Shown: positions 23,822-32,860, numbered from the stretch's first letter. The stretch: DNA of 64,000 nt from Maylandia zebra (GCF_041146795.1 NC_135168.1:38270370-38334369); one strand, 5' to 3'. Translations and numbers: made by a program. Notes: generated from the letters alone by a model not told the origin.

Positions 23822-26800
23822 CTAAGTATATCGAGGTGGGGGCTTCCCGAGATTTTCACGGGCAGATCTCCTTAAACCCTCCTGAGTTGCAGGGGCGGAC
23901 TTGTTGGAGGACGGATAGTGACCTGGCCCTGGCATCTGCTGTGCCATACTCCATAGAAGTAACCACTGGTCTGAGGCTGTATCATGCGCAGCTGCCGTTC
24001 CTGGTTCTAAGGCGCCACCTCCTGTTTTATCATTGACGGAAGGCAAGAAAGTACATATGCGCAGGCGATTACGATGGACCACTCTAACAGGCCCATCTTT
24101 ACCTTCTGGCCGAACTCTGTAGACTGGGTTCATAGGGTTTGGCTGGCCAACTACAATTTGGATCTCTTCCTCCCAGTGTGCTGCCAGTTTACCCTGTCCG
24201 TCCCTTCTTGTCGTATGGACTAGAACCCTTTCCCCCGGGAGCAATGGTGCTGCCCTAGCCCCAACATCATACCTGTCCTTCATCCGGCCTGCAGCCTTCT
24301 GGCTGCTCTTTTCCACCATCTGGTATGCCAGCCTCAAGCGCTCATGATGTCTCCTCACCCACTCCTGCGTCGTGGTTGACTCCATGGGTCTCTTCGTCCC
24401 CATAAACAGCTCGCCTAGCAGACGAGCATTCCATCCAAACATCAGGTAATGGGGGGTGTAACCTGTAGACGCATGGACAGAGTTATTATAAGCCTGGAGC
24501 AGTTCGGGCAAACATTGTACCCACCGAGTCCGCCTCTCTTCCTCTAGGGTGGACAGCATATTTATTAATGTCTGATTGAAACGTTCACAGGCCCCATTTC
24601 CCTGAGGATGATAGGCAGTAGTTCGACTTTTCCGACAATTATAATACTGACAGAGCTCCTTTATGAGGGCGGACTCGAAATTAGCACCTTGATCCGAGTG
24701 CAGTTGTTCTGGGCATCCAATTGGCTGAATAATATGTTTCAACAACATCTTCGCTGTAGTTGCAGCGGTCTGGTCCCTGGTAGGTATTGCCCAAGCATAC
24801 TTTGTAAACAAATCAGTGGCGACCAAAATGTACTGGTATGAGTCTGCCGGTCTACCTAATGTCAGGAAATCAACTGCCACGGTTTGGAGAGGTGCGTGTG
24901 TAAGAACAGGACTAAGTGGGGCCTGACCGTCACCACGACCTTTATGACGTACACACCGTTCACAGGATGTTGTCCAGTCCCGCACTCTCTTCTCCATTTG
25001 AAGCCAATAAAAACTACGGCGCAGCATCGAAAGTGTCTTTGCCACCCCCAAATGACCATTCCTTTCATGGAAAGCCTTCCATGTTGGTTGCTGTTCCTCC
25101 AAAGGAACAAGGATTTGGTAGTACGCCTCACAGGTGTTGGAATCCACCCCCCTGCGGACCAGAACACCCTCCAACAACTCCAGCCGTGACCATTGTTTCA
25201 TGTAGTTTAAGACTGCAGTAGGCTCCTGGCGTCTTTCCTCCCCAGATGGCATCTTTCCTCGGGCCATGTAGTATCTCACTCTATGCAGCGTGGGGTCCTG
25301 CTCTTGTAAGCCTTGCCAGCATCCTGGATCCCAATCGATGTTCACAGCCTGAACCCATGCTTTTTCGTCCACCCTCTGTGGAGGCACCAAATCCTGGGGT
25401 TGCACCTGCAATGGCATTCTAGACAGAACATCAGCATTCACATTTTCCTGGCCAGGCCGATACTTAATATCAAATTGATAATTTGCGAGCTGGGCTACCC
25501 ACCGTTGTTCCACTGCGCCCACTTTGGAAGTCGATAAATGGACCAATGGATTATTATCAGTATAAACTGTGAACAGAGACCCCCATAGATAATCTTTAAA
25601 TTTCTCAGTCACCGCCCACTTCAAAGCGAGCAGCTCCAGTTTAAAGGAGCTATAGTTTGCATCATCCCTTTCGGCGGGTGCTAAGCTTCTGCTAGCATAG
25701 GCTATCACACATTCCTTCCCATCTTGTACTTGAGACAGTACTGCACCAAGGCCCACTTTACTGGCATCCGTATAAAGCCGGAAGGGTAATCTGAAATCAG
25801 CAAAAGCTAAAATAGGAGCCTCGAGCAATTTCTGCTTCAGAAGATCAAAGGACTGCTGACAATCCTCATCCCAATTTATGGGGATATTCTGTTTTTTATT
25901 CTTCGGTACTCCCACTAGCAGCGAGTTAAGAGGCCTAGCAACACCCGCAAACCCTGCAATGAACCGCCGATAATAACCGGCAAAGCCCAAGAAGGAACGC
26001 ACCTGATGAATAGTCTGCGGGGCCGGCCACTTCTGTACAGCGGCAATCTTATCAGGGTCCGGAGCCACACCCTCACTGTTCACCAGGTGACCCAGGAACT
26101 TCACCTGTTGCTGGAAAAGAACACATTTATCAGGTCGCAACTTCAGCCCATAGCTCTTCAATCTTGCAAACACTGCCTGCAGATGTTCTAGGTGGCTGTC
26201 AAAATCCGGTGAATATACTATCACATCATCCAGATAGACAAAAGCGGACTCTGTGATTTGACTTCCCAAACAACTCTGCATCAACCTTTGAAATGTTGCT
26301 GGAGCATTACACAATCCAAAAGGCATTCTTTCAAACTCATACAAGCCAAAAGGAGTACAAAATGCAGTTTTTTCCCTGTCAGCTTCAGAAACTTTCACTT
26401 GCCAATACCCACTTGCTAGATCAAGGGTGGAGTAGTATTTTGATTTAGTCAGCATCGTCAAGGTCTCTTCAATTCTAGGTAATGGATGGGCGTTTTTATG
26501 TGTCACTGCATTCAACTTGCGGTAATCCAAACAAAATCTCAATTCCCCATTCTTTTTCCTTACCAGGACAATGGGTGCTGCCCAGGGACTTGTACTCTCT
26601 CGCACCACCCCTGATCGAATCATATTATTCAGCAATTCTCGCACTTCCTGATACATTTTAGGGGGGATTGGCCTATACCGCTCTCTAATAGGAGGTGCCA
26701 TACCTGTCGGAATAGAGTGCGTAATTACATCTGTGTGGCCATAATCCTCTTCGTCGGCAGCAAACACATCGCCCCACTTCCTCAAGAGACCATTTAACTT

Positions 26801-27793
26801 TTCCTGCTCCTCCATAGATAGATTCGACCGCCCTTGTGTCATAACTTCAATGTGAGGAGCTTTACCAGATGGTTCCGAGCTCACCTGGGATACGCCCACT
26901 TCAACGATGCCTGGCCTGGTTTGCTCAAACGTGACTTCAAAAGGTTCCTGAATGTCGACATTTTCCGTGGAGAATGTAGCCAGGGCCTCATAACGTCGTA
27001 ACGTAATAGGAAAAGGATTGAGATTCCTTACTTTGATGGGGACCCGGCCTCTATAGACAGTTCCTAGCGATCGAGCAACGGCAACTGTACTAGGCCCTTC
27101 CAATGGCTCCACCAAGATACATTGTCCTTTCCTCAGTGTCTGTGGGGCCCTAGCCCAAATCACCTGCTCACTGTGCTCAGGGATCTTCACCGGGTGGCGG
27201 TAAGCGGGTCGCAGGGTCCCTACTTGTGGTACGGGGACAGCTGCCTGAATTCTTTGACAGTCCTGAAAAGCAGATGCCCACGCTTGTTGAGCGTCTACAG
27301 TCGAGCCAACAGGCCAGGTCTGGGTCTGCGTCTGAGGTTTCAAAAAAAACACATCCCAACATGGAACGATGATGTTCATACCTAATATAGGTAATGCATT
27401 AGAATTATTGGGGTCGTCCTTTGAAATCACAATTCCCATATCTTTCAGGGTAATGTCTCCCACCTGTACTTCAGCTAACACATAGCCCACGTAAGGAATA
27501 GCCAATCCATTCGCGGCCTTCAGCTTTAGCCAATTAAGATCACTCTCTTTCCCCGGCTCCTGTTCACCAAACAATCTCCTAAAACAGGCTTGTGGCATTA
27601 ATGTTACATTAGACCCAGTATCCAGCAAAAATGTCACTTCTTTACCATCAATGAATACTTCTACTTGACGGCATGCCCCTAAAAATTGAGGGTGGTTTAA
27701 CTGAGTTGGACCACTATCATCCTTTCCAATCACCTGGCCCATAGCGACTGGATTTACTCGTTTAAAGCCATCTGAGATGAAGTGCCCCGACAC
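23822..27793 (-). CDS. pol: Pol polyprotein: protease, reverse transcriptase, RNase H, integrase
   Basis: The enzymes copy the element's RNA into DNA and insert it into the genome. Over 1323 residues from a nominal GTG start: aspartic protease with DTGS at 58-61; reverse transcriptase with LDLASGYWQV near 458 and catalytic YLDD at 520-523; RNase H with acidic residues D676, E720, D746 and D788; integrase zinc finger H909, H914, C944, C947; and a D975, D1034, E1070 core with 35 residues between the last two. The GPY/F-like C-terminal module ends in 'GPVRVVHRNRLRIC' near 1234-1247. No chromodomain is obvious. The frame is open from 27811 and overlaps gag in the -1 frame. The GTG is unlikely to be a true start: translation should enter by frameshift at 27760-27766 with K and R near residues 11-12. 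No stop or missing catalytic residue is seen. Confidence 0.97.
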   Translation of the reverse strand: MSGHFISDGFKRVNPVAMGQVIGKDDSGPTQLNHPQFLGACRQVEVFIDGKEVTFLLDTGSNVTLMPQACFRRLFGEQEPGKESDLNWLKLKAANGLAIPYVGYVLAEVQVGDITLKDMGIVISKDDPNNSNALPILGMNIIVPCWDVFFLKPQTQTQTWPVGSTVDAQQAWASAFQDCQRIQAAVPVPQVGTLRPAYRHPVKIPEHSEQVIWARAPQTLRKGQCILVEPLEGPSTVAVARSLGTVYRGRVPIKVRNLNPFPITLRRYEALATFSTENVDIQEPFEVTFEQTRPGIVEVGVSQVSSEPSGKAPHIEVMTQGRSNLSMEEQEKLNGLLRKWGDVFAADEEDYGHTDVITHSIPTGMAPPIRERYRPIPPKMYQEVRELLNNMIRSGVVRESTSPWAAPIVLVRKKNGELRFCLDYRKLNAVTHKNAHPLPRIEETLTMLTKSKYYSTLDLASGYWQVKVSEADREKTAFCTPFGLYEFERMPFGLCNAPATFQRLMQSCLGSQITESAFVYLDDVIVYSPDFDSHLEHLQAVFARLKSYGLKLRPDKCVLFQQQVKFLGHLVNSEGVAPDPDKIAAVQKWPAPQTIHQVRSFLGFAGYYRRFIAGFAGVARPLNSLLVGVPKNKKQNIPINWDEDCQQSFDLLKQKLLEAPILAFADFRLPFRLYTDASKVGLGAVLSQVQDGKECVIAYASRSLAPAERDDANYSSFKLELLALKWAVTEKFKDYLWGSLFTVYTDNNPLVHLSTSKVGAVEQRWVAQLANYQFDIKYRPGQENVNADVLSRMPLQVQPQDLVPPQRVDEKAWVQAVNIDWDPGCWQGLQEQDPTLHRVRYYMARGKMPSGEERRQEPTAVLNYMKQWSRLELLEGVLVRRGVDSNTCEAYYQILVPLEEQQPTWKAFHERNGHLGVAKTLSMLRRSFYWLQMEKRVRDWTTSCERCVRHKGRGDGQAPLSPVLTHAPLQTVAVDFLTLGRPADSYQYILVATDLFTKYAWAIPTRDQTAATTAKMLLKHIIQPIGCPEQLHSDQGANFESALIKELCQYYNCRKSRTTAYHPQGNGACERFNQTLINMLSTLEEERRTRWVQCLPELLQAYNNSVHASTGYTPHYLMFGWNARLLGELFMGTKRPMESTTTQEWVRRHHERLRLAYQMVEKSSQKAAGRMKDRYDVGARAAPLLPGERVLVHTTRRDGQGKLAAHWEEEIQIVVGQPNPMNPVYRVRPEGKDGPVRVVHRNRLRICTFLPSVNDKTGGGALEPGTAAAHDTASDQWLLLWSMAQQMPGPGHYPSSNKSAPATQEGLRRSARENLGKPPPRYT
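27708..27766 (-). promoter_or_regulatory. -1 ribosomal frameshift signal: TTTAAAC heptamer plus predicted H-type pseudoknot
   Basis: In the gag frame the codons read GCT TTA AAC GAG TAA, so the heptamer T TTA AAC (27766-27760) is in phase for a simultaneous -1 slip onto TTT AAA, which is the pol frame. Seven nt downstream, nt 8-17 after the heptamer pair with nt 26-35 (10 bp, with three G-U pairs). Nt 19-25 pair with nt 47-53 (TGGGCCA with TGGTCCA, 7 bp, one G-U). Loop 1 is 1 nt, there is no linker, and loop 3 is 11 nt. That is classical H-type geometry, similar to known viral frameshift pseudoknots. Sequence and pairing are seen directly. Function is inferred. Confidence 0.85.
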
Positions 27794-28740
27794 TCTCTTG
27801 CCATGTGTCCACTAACTCCACACCTACTACAAATAGGCTGCCCATGCTCATCCCACTTGTGCCGTGGTCGCTCCACTAACCGTGGGGTTTGCTTTGTCAC
27901 CGGGGGTGGCTCGGACACTTCAACACCTCCCCTATATTGAGGGGAACTAAGGTTCCACCTTTCTCGCTCACCTCTAGGAGCTGAAAACGTCCGTGGCATT
28001 GGTGCTGGTCGGACAAATTCCCTCAGCTCCTCCTGAAGAGTATTTTTGAGATCCATAATTTGCTCCTTCATTTCTGCAAGGATCTCCACTTTAAACTTAT
28101 CTCTCCAATTCAGAGTATCCTGCCACTTTAAATCCCCTCTTACTACAGCACAAGCGGAGTCCTCATGTACGCCATACAGCGCATCCGCTTCCAATTGCAG
28201 AGCCTCTTTACGCACCTGTTCAAATGAGAGGTCAGGATCGTGCCTTAATAAACGCCGCAGATCACGCTGTATCTCACCCTCCCTAAGACCCAAGACAAAC
28301 TGATCACGCAGGTGCAGGTCAGCCCGCCGAAACCCTTGTGGCTCTTTTGTCTGCAGGCGATGGCCCAACTCCCTTAAGCGTAACGTGAACTTTCTAATAG
28401 GCTCTTCTGTCCTTTGTCTACATTCATAAAACATGGCACGCAGGGTACCCACGGCTGTTTTGTCCCCATACAGTTCTTTAAGCTGAAGAAAGATTTTATC
28501 TGGCGTATCCCGCTCCGCTTGTTCCAGAATAAGAATTTCACGTCGTGATTCTCCTCCTAATGCACTCAATACAAAATCACATTGCTGTTCTATCGACCAC
28601 TTTTGAGCACGGAGCATTGCGCTAATTTGACTCTCCCAATCTTCATAATTCGTATTAAGCCCACAAAATTTTGGTACCCAGGGCGCACCGATAAAAAATG
28701 GTGACGCCATATTCCTGGTTTCAGATAACTCATCCGCCAT
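27754..28740 (-). CDS. gag: Gag structural polyprotein (capsid and nucleocapsid)
   Basis: Gag forms the intracellular particle that packages the element's RNA. The 328-residue frame starts at ATG 28740-28738, 63 nt inside the 5' LTR, with a second in-frame ATG at residue 11. Residues about 20-195 form a helical retrotransposon capsid-like domain ('FCGLNTNYEDWESQISAML', 'FVLGLREGEIQRDLRRLL'), resembling the Ty3/gypsy capsids from which vertebrate PNMA-type genes derive. Residues 215-240 are predicted coiled coil. 245-300 is basic and proline-rich. One CCHC zinc knuckle lies at C304, C307, H312, C317. No matrix or myristoylation signal is evident. The stop lies one codon past the slippery heptamer, as expected when most ribosomes end here and a minority continue into pol. 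Confidence 0.95.
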   Translation of the reverse strand: MADELSETRNMASPFFIGAPWVPKFCGLNTNYEDWESQISAMLRAQKWSIEQQCDFVLSALGGESRREILILEQAERDTPDKIFLQLKELYGDKTAVGTLRAMFYECRQRTEEPIRKFTLRLRELGHRLQTKEPQGFRRADLHLRDQFVLGLREGEIQRDLRRLLRHDPDLSFEQVRKEALQLEADALYGVHEDSACAVVRGDLKWQDTLNWRDKFKVEILAEMKEQIMDLKNTLQEELREFVRPAPMPRTFSAPRGERERWNLSSPQYRGGVEVSEPPPVTKQTPRLVERPRHKWDEHGQPICSRCGVSGHMARECRGTSSQMALNE

Positions 28741-28781
28741 ATTAATCAGTCTAAGGCAGGTAGGTTTGTATACTGGTCACA

Positions 28782-28801
28782 AATCCTGTCGACAAACGCC
28801 A
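28782..28801 (-). other. Primer-binding site
   Basis: Two nt inside the 5' LTR the minus strand reads TGGCGTTTGTCGACAGGATT. It begins with TGG, the complement of a tRNA CCA end. The best match I can think of is a tRNA-Ser 3' end, but with an extra base and a mismatch, so the primer tRNA is not settled. Confidence 0.7.
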
Positions 28802-29220
28802 AATGTTACGGGAGGTCTGTTAAGAGAGCCTCCGTGCAAAAAGAATAGGAATTCTAGTAGGGACCAGCAACAAACCACCACGCACACACTGCAATGGGTT
28901 ACACAAAATTTATTTGTTCTTCCTCTAGGCAAACTACCGGCTGAAGACAACCCCGGCCAGGGATCCAAAGCCCAAAGACCACCGCGGTCCGAGTTCTTCG
29001 CCTAGTTACAAACAGGGGAGAGAGGGTCACTGCACGAACACACAACCAACACGTATCAATCCTGCAGCTCCCTAAAACAGGTTTGCCACCCACCTTTTCA
29101 GGCTTTAACTTTGTTCGAGGCTGGGTCTCCACATTACCTCCCGGCAGTTAAACTTCCCCGAGCTGGTCCAGTTCTTCTTATCGGGGCGCAGGAGGTCTCC
29201 AGTCTAGTGCTCGTTTTCCT

Positions 29221-29318
29221 CTTTTCCAACACGTCCCTTTTTTTCCAGCACGTCCTCTCTTTTCCAGCACGTCCTCTCACAGCTCCATAGGAATACGTCC
29301 TCCTTTCCACGTCCTCCG
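29221..29318 (-). repeat. Degenerate array of CACGTCC units inside the LTR
   Basis: Five copies of a (C/T)ACGTCC core, several inside a unit like 'tttccagcacgtcctctc', occur within 100 bp of the 5' LTR. The same array is in the 3' LTR at 23321-23420. On the transcribed strand the core is GGACGTG, downstream of the TATA motif and hence probably in the RNA leader. Confidence 0.85.
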
Positions 29319-29462
29319 TTTCGTTAAAAGCAAAAACCAGGCCAGGCTAAAAAAAAATCCTTTCTATTAAAAATGCGCACACTTTGTCCTGGATCTCCGG
29401 GGCTCTCCTGCTTCACCGAGGTCCTACTAAAAACAACAACAACACTTCCTGCTTCCTCTCCC

Positions 29463-29484
29463 CTTTATAAAGAGGAACTCCAAT
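29463..29484 (-). promoter_or_regulatory. TATA and CCAAT motifs of the LTR promoter
   Basis: CTTTATAAAG at 29463-29472 gives a TATA box on the minus strand. An inverted CCAAT (29480-29484) lies just upstream. The spacing between them is tighter than usual (about 8 bp). The TATA suggests a start near 29435. The assignment is by motif only. Confidence 0.6.
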
Positions 29485-29630
29485 CAGCCGCTCCCTGTAT
29501 TCAACTCCGCCTCACTGGCAGCTGGGCTAGAGTAAAATCTCCCCTCCCACACAGGTGCAACAACCGTAAATAAACACAAAAACATGCAATTAATCCAAAA
29601 CAAACTCAAAAACAAAACCAACAAAACTTA

Positions 29631-29648
29631 GGGGGGGGGGGGGGGGGG
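29631..29648. repeat. G-run, 18 bases, in the 5' LTR
   Basis: An uninterrupted G-tract of 18, against 10 at the matching place in the 3' LTR (23732-23741). It lies about 40 nt from the outer LTR end. Its length may be affected by sequencing or assembly. Confidence 0.9.
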
Positions 29649-29691
29649 TTCTCTCCGTCCTTTCCCACCATGCTATACTCCGTAACAAGAT

Positions 29692-30458
29692 TTCTGTCTA
29701 AAATTGTGTTTTGTGGATAAGTGTCAAACCTTGTCAAAGGACTGGCCCAAATTTCATATTTTTCTGTTCTCTGCCCTCTCCTAGTGATGATAGAATAATG
29801 TAGCATTTACAGCCACCGTTTACATTATATTTCTGTACTTTAATTTGCATTTGGACATTTTCCAGGCAGTCGTATCAAAGATTGATGAGTTGTTCATTGA
29901 AATTCTGCCAAATTCAAGGTTAGAGCTGTGTAAGTCTGCCACTGCTCTTGGCTCATTTGTGCACAGTCCCCTCAACACTGGCAGTGCAGTGAAGAGCGCT
30001 GATCTGGGTGCTCTGTCCTCTCTGTTTGCACCTCTATCCTAATGTTTCTTTCCTCCACTGAACACATTTTATATGTCTACTTTGTCTCTCTAAACTATCT
30101 AAGGTGCTGTGATTTATGCTACATGACTTAACCTTTGTGCAAAGTTCTGGCTTACACTCTCTTCGGGATGCTGAAGAGAAGAGTGGCTTCCCTAATTTAC
30201 TGGCAACTCCCTTCACTGTGGTGGATCTTGGATATCTCTGCTGTTCCTCTGTGGAAGTGGCATTGGGATTAAGAGGGAAAAAATTGGCCTAAATTGTTGT
30301 GAAGCATAAAAATGTATGCTTCACAACAATTTAAGACAAGCTCCCAATACTTGACTCATGTCTTCTTAAATCTGAAATGTGTGCCACTGGATCACGGGCA
30401 TTGATGCAACACAGACACACAGCTCTCCATCCACATACTCCTTCCCCACCAGTTTAAA
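29692..30458. other. Unique spacer between the retrotransposon and repeat copy B
   Basis: The plus-strand frame at 29845-30042 is preceded by a splice-acceptor-like 'cattttccag' near 29863, but I recognise no protein. The perfect hairpin at 30290-30333 is the only structured element. Confidence 0.45.
30290..30333. repeat. Perfect inverted repeat, 19-bp arms, 6-nt loop
   Basis: TAAATTGTTGTGAAGCATA at 30290-30308 is followed by 'aaaatg' and its exact reverse complement at 30315-30333. Confidence 0.97.
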
Positions 30459-31043
30459 TTATTAGTCTGTTTTACATTGGGAAACTGATGCTACTAGATA
30501 CCCAGCTTTTATTAGGCTATTGGATAGTAACCTTTAAATAAATCCAGTTTAAAGTGTCAGAGCTCTGATGTGCAGCTGTCACATTACAAATAAACAGCAG
30601 CAATGAGAGCGCACTCAGCAATAAAATAATTAATTCATGTTAAATTGTTTATTTTACTGCTCTGCGCACTAGATCACCAAATTAATGATTTTCTGTAGCA
30701 TTAATTGCTTGCTTCATTTGCTGTTAATTTTTATGCTGTTTATAGATTTTCATCACCATTTTATAGTCGTAATCTGATAGTGTCTCAGACTGAAAAAGAG
30801 TCACATGATGCATGAAACACCAGTTTTTTATGAGCCTGTGTGGGTGAGAAACCTGAAACAGACCGCACAGCTCAACAGCTAAAGTTGATAATTGTCTCCA
30901 GCCGATCACTGTAAAAAGTGACGCAGAAATGTCTCCTCCACCCCGAGGGTGCCTGGCTCCAGGACAGAGCTTTAATCCTTTCTCCTTCATGTTAGTGAAT
31001 GGAACAAGGGTCAAACTAAAACAAGAAATGTTCACCACAGATG
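30459..31043 (+). repeat. Unclassified dispersed repeat, copy B
   Basis: Same orientation and extent as copy A at 21750-22374, from 'ctgttttacattg' to 'ttcaccacagatg'. It lacks about 45 nt present in A and carries 'aaattaatgattttctgtag' where A has 'aaatcaccag'. Flanks outside the two copies do not match, which argues for a mobile family, not a segmental duplication. Confidence 0.85.
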
Positions 31044-32801
31044 TATTTTTCCCAAAGATGCTTTATGCCATTGTGAGTAGGTTTTATCGTGCTGTCTTTG
31101 GGGGTCTGTTTTATCATAAGTTTGATTTTAATTACTGGGTGCTGTAAAACTGGAGTGTAAGGTGAAGGCTTTGACTGACAACGGCAGTGACAGATTAACG
31201 TGCCTATTTGTGTTCAGTAATTGCAGCTAGTGGGAGGAAGTGGAGTCAGGTCGTCCATCTTTTATCAAACCAAAGTTGTTTAAAACAAGCCACAGACTGA
31301 GCCGATCTGTTGGCCGAGGGCGGCTAATGTTTAGACGCTACATCCAGAATCACATTCAAAATCCTTCTACTCCAGTGTTGCGGTCATTACTCAAAAATAC
31401 TAATGTATTTTATGTTACGGATTACTCTTTTTGAAAGTACGTCATTCTTGAAGAGCTTTGCAAGTTAATCATTTAAGCCACATGTTGCCTAGATTCTTAC
31501 ACTGTGAATTCATGTCTGTCAGATAAATGCATAGTGTCTTTACTGAGCTTTCTTTACTGAGCTTTCAGCAGATGCTGCATAGACTCAAGATGGAGCATCT
31601 GCTGCAAGGGCCGATGCTGCCAGTTGGTACAGAAGCCTGACTCGGATGGCCGTGCCTAAGACCAAACTCATATCTGCCTCATCGCTGATTAACGTTCACC
31701 GCTCACGCCATCCTTGAGTGTGACTGCAGGGCTTAACACATGCAAGGGACCAGTTGAAGATGTCAGGTCCTCGGTGAATCCACTAAAACAGATAACCGTT
31801 CTGTGCATGGCATGCTTTGCACAAATGTTTTTTGTTCAGCTGGAAGGAGCATCGTTTATAAACCCTCCACAACCTACAGACAGATGGAAGGCGGGGAGTC
31901 TTGGGTTTGTTTTGTTTTTATTAATGAGACTGTCTCAGATTTGTGCACAGGAAAAACTGCTTCCTGTTTGGTTGCTCAGGAGCTGCAATTTTTGTTTTTT
32001 GATAGTTTGGTGTGCCCTTGACTGTTGTAGTTGTTGCCGGCTAATCTGCTGTATCATGTTGCTTCTGACATGTTAGCAAATTAATTTGGTTTCTTGGGTA
32101 GTGAATCAAGGCATATCCTAGTACAGAGCTGCCTTCTTAGAGTTGCAGAGATTATTGGAAAGAATACAGGATTAACTAAACACTTAAAAAGTATTGTGAA
32201 GATAGCCGTGCAGGTCCCATTCAGTGGGAAATGACTCAGTTAAAAAAAAATCTATGGGAAAACTTTCATCAACAAGGCGGCAAAATGTATGCTTGTTACA
32301 GGAAACAGAAAACAGAGAACAACAAAATTATGTACAATTATGTATTATATATATTTAAAAAAGAGAGATAATTAAAACTCTGTATTTGGGGGATATTTTG
32401 TGGCTTGGGTGTAACAAAAACAAAAGCTGAGAAACAGACCGTCATATTGTATTTGCTAAAGCTACACTACATATATAAACTATTTAATCTGGTAATCAGT
32501 CAGTCTGTCTGCTTTTATGATTTATTACTGTAAAAATTAAAGCAGTAATAAGCATGCTGATTCCTAATTATAATTTACTGTTAAGTGAAGATGAGGAAAA
32601 TTTGTTTTTAAAACAATGTTAAGATTTTAAATATTATCATTAAATGATTTTTCACATGTCTGTTGGTTTTCAGTCTTAGACTAAACCATGTTTACTGATT
32701 GCAAAGCACTGCAAATAAAATACATTGAAAATGATACAAGTATCTGACTGCGTGTCCAGCTATGAAAGCAGAATGGCAGATATGTAATGTTTTTGTTTAA
32801 G
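31044..32801. other. Intergenic or intronic DNA, no gene recognised
   Basis: A stem-loop with perfect 11-bp arms (CAGCAGATGCT) lies at 31566-31604. The 120-residue plus-strand frame at 31714-32076 shows hydrophobic runs but no family that I know. Confidence 0.45.
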
Positions 32802-32860
32802 TGGTTCCCAAAGTGGGGGGTGCAGAGCCGTTGCAGGAGGGGCGCAGTATGAATTACAAA
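32802..32860. mobile_element. Possible hAT-type terminal fragment
   Basis: 'gtggttcccaaagtgggg' followed by a GC-rich 'ggagggg' segment resembles the ends of vertebrate hAT elements. No partner terminus or target duplication was found, so this is tentative. Confidence 0.35.

Larger units (their letters stand above)
28804..29687 (-). repeat. 5' LTR of the retrotransposon, 884 bp
   Basis: Same boundaries as the 3' LTR (TGTTACGGGAG...CTCCGTAACA on the plus strand). It drives the element leftward. From the promoter motifs and polyadenylation signal, transcription should start near 29435, giving an unusually long R region of roughly 500 nt and a short U5. That layout is inference from motif positions. 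Confidence 0.97.
22901..29691 (-). mobile_element. Complete Ty3/gypsy LTR retrotransposon
   Basis: The element spans 22905-29687 (6783 bp) and is flanked by the 4-bp duplication AGAT at 22901-22904 and 29688-29691. Read on the minus strand it has a 5' LTR (29687-28804), primer-binding site, gag, pol in the order protease, reverse transcriptase, RNase H, integrase, then a polypurine tract and a 3' LTR (23781-22905). Integrase after RNase H is the Ty3/gypsy (Metaviridae) order, not the Ty1/copia order. Only 40 nt separate the pol stop from the 3' LTR, so there is no env. Both frames are uninterrupted. The LTRs differ by one substitution and one G-run length change, so the insertion is recent. 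Lineage within Ty3/gypsy cannot be fixed by eye. I see no clear chromodomain. Confidence 0.97.

Noticed and set aside
24862..25221. Several overlapping frames of about 100 aa on both strands inside the pol region
   Set aside because: They are alternate-frame shadows of the intact pol frame and have no domain of their own.
27791..27793. GTG as an independent start of pol
   Set aside because: The frame is open upstream to 27811 and a phased slippery site lies within the overlap. Frameshifting explains pol expression better than a GTG start.
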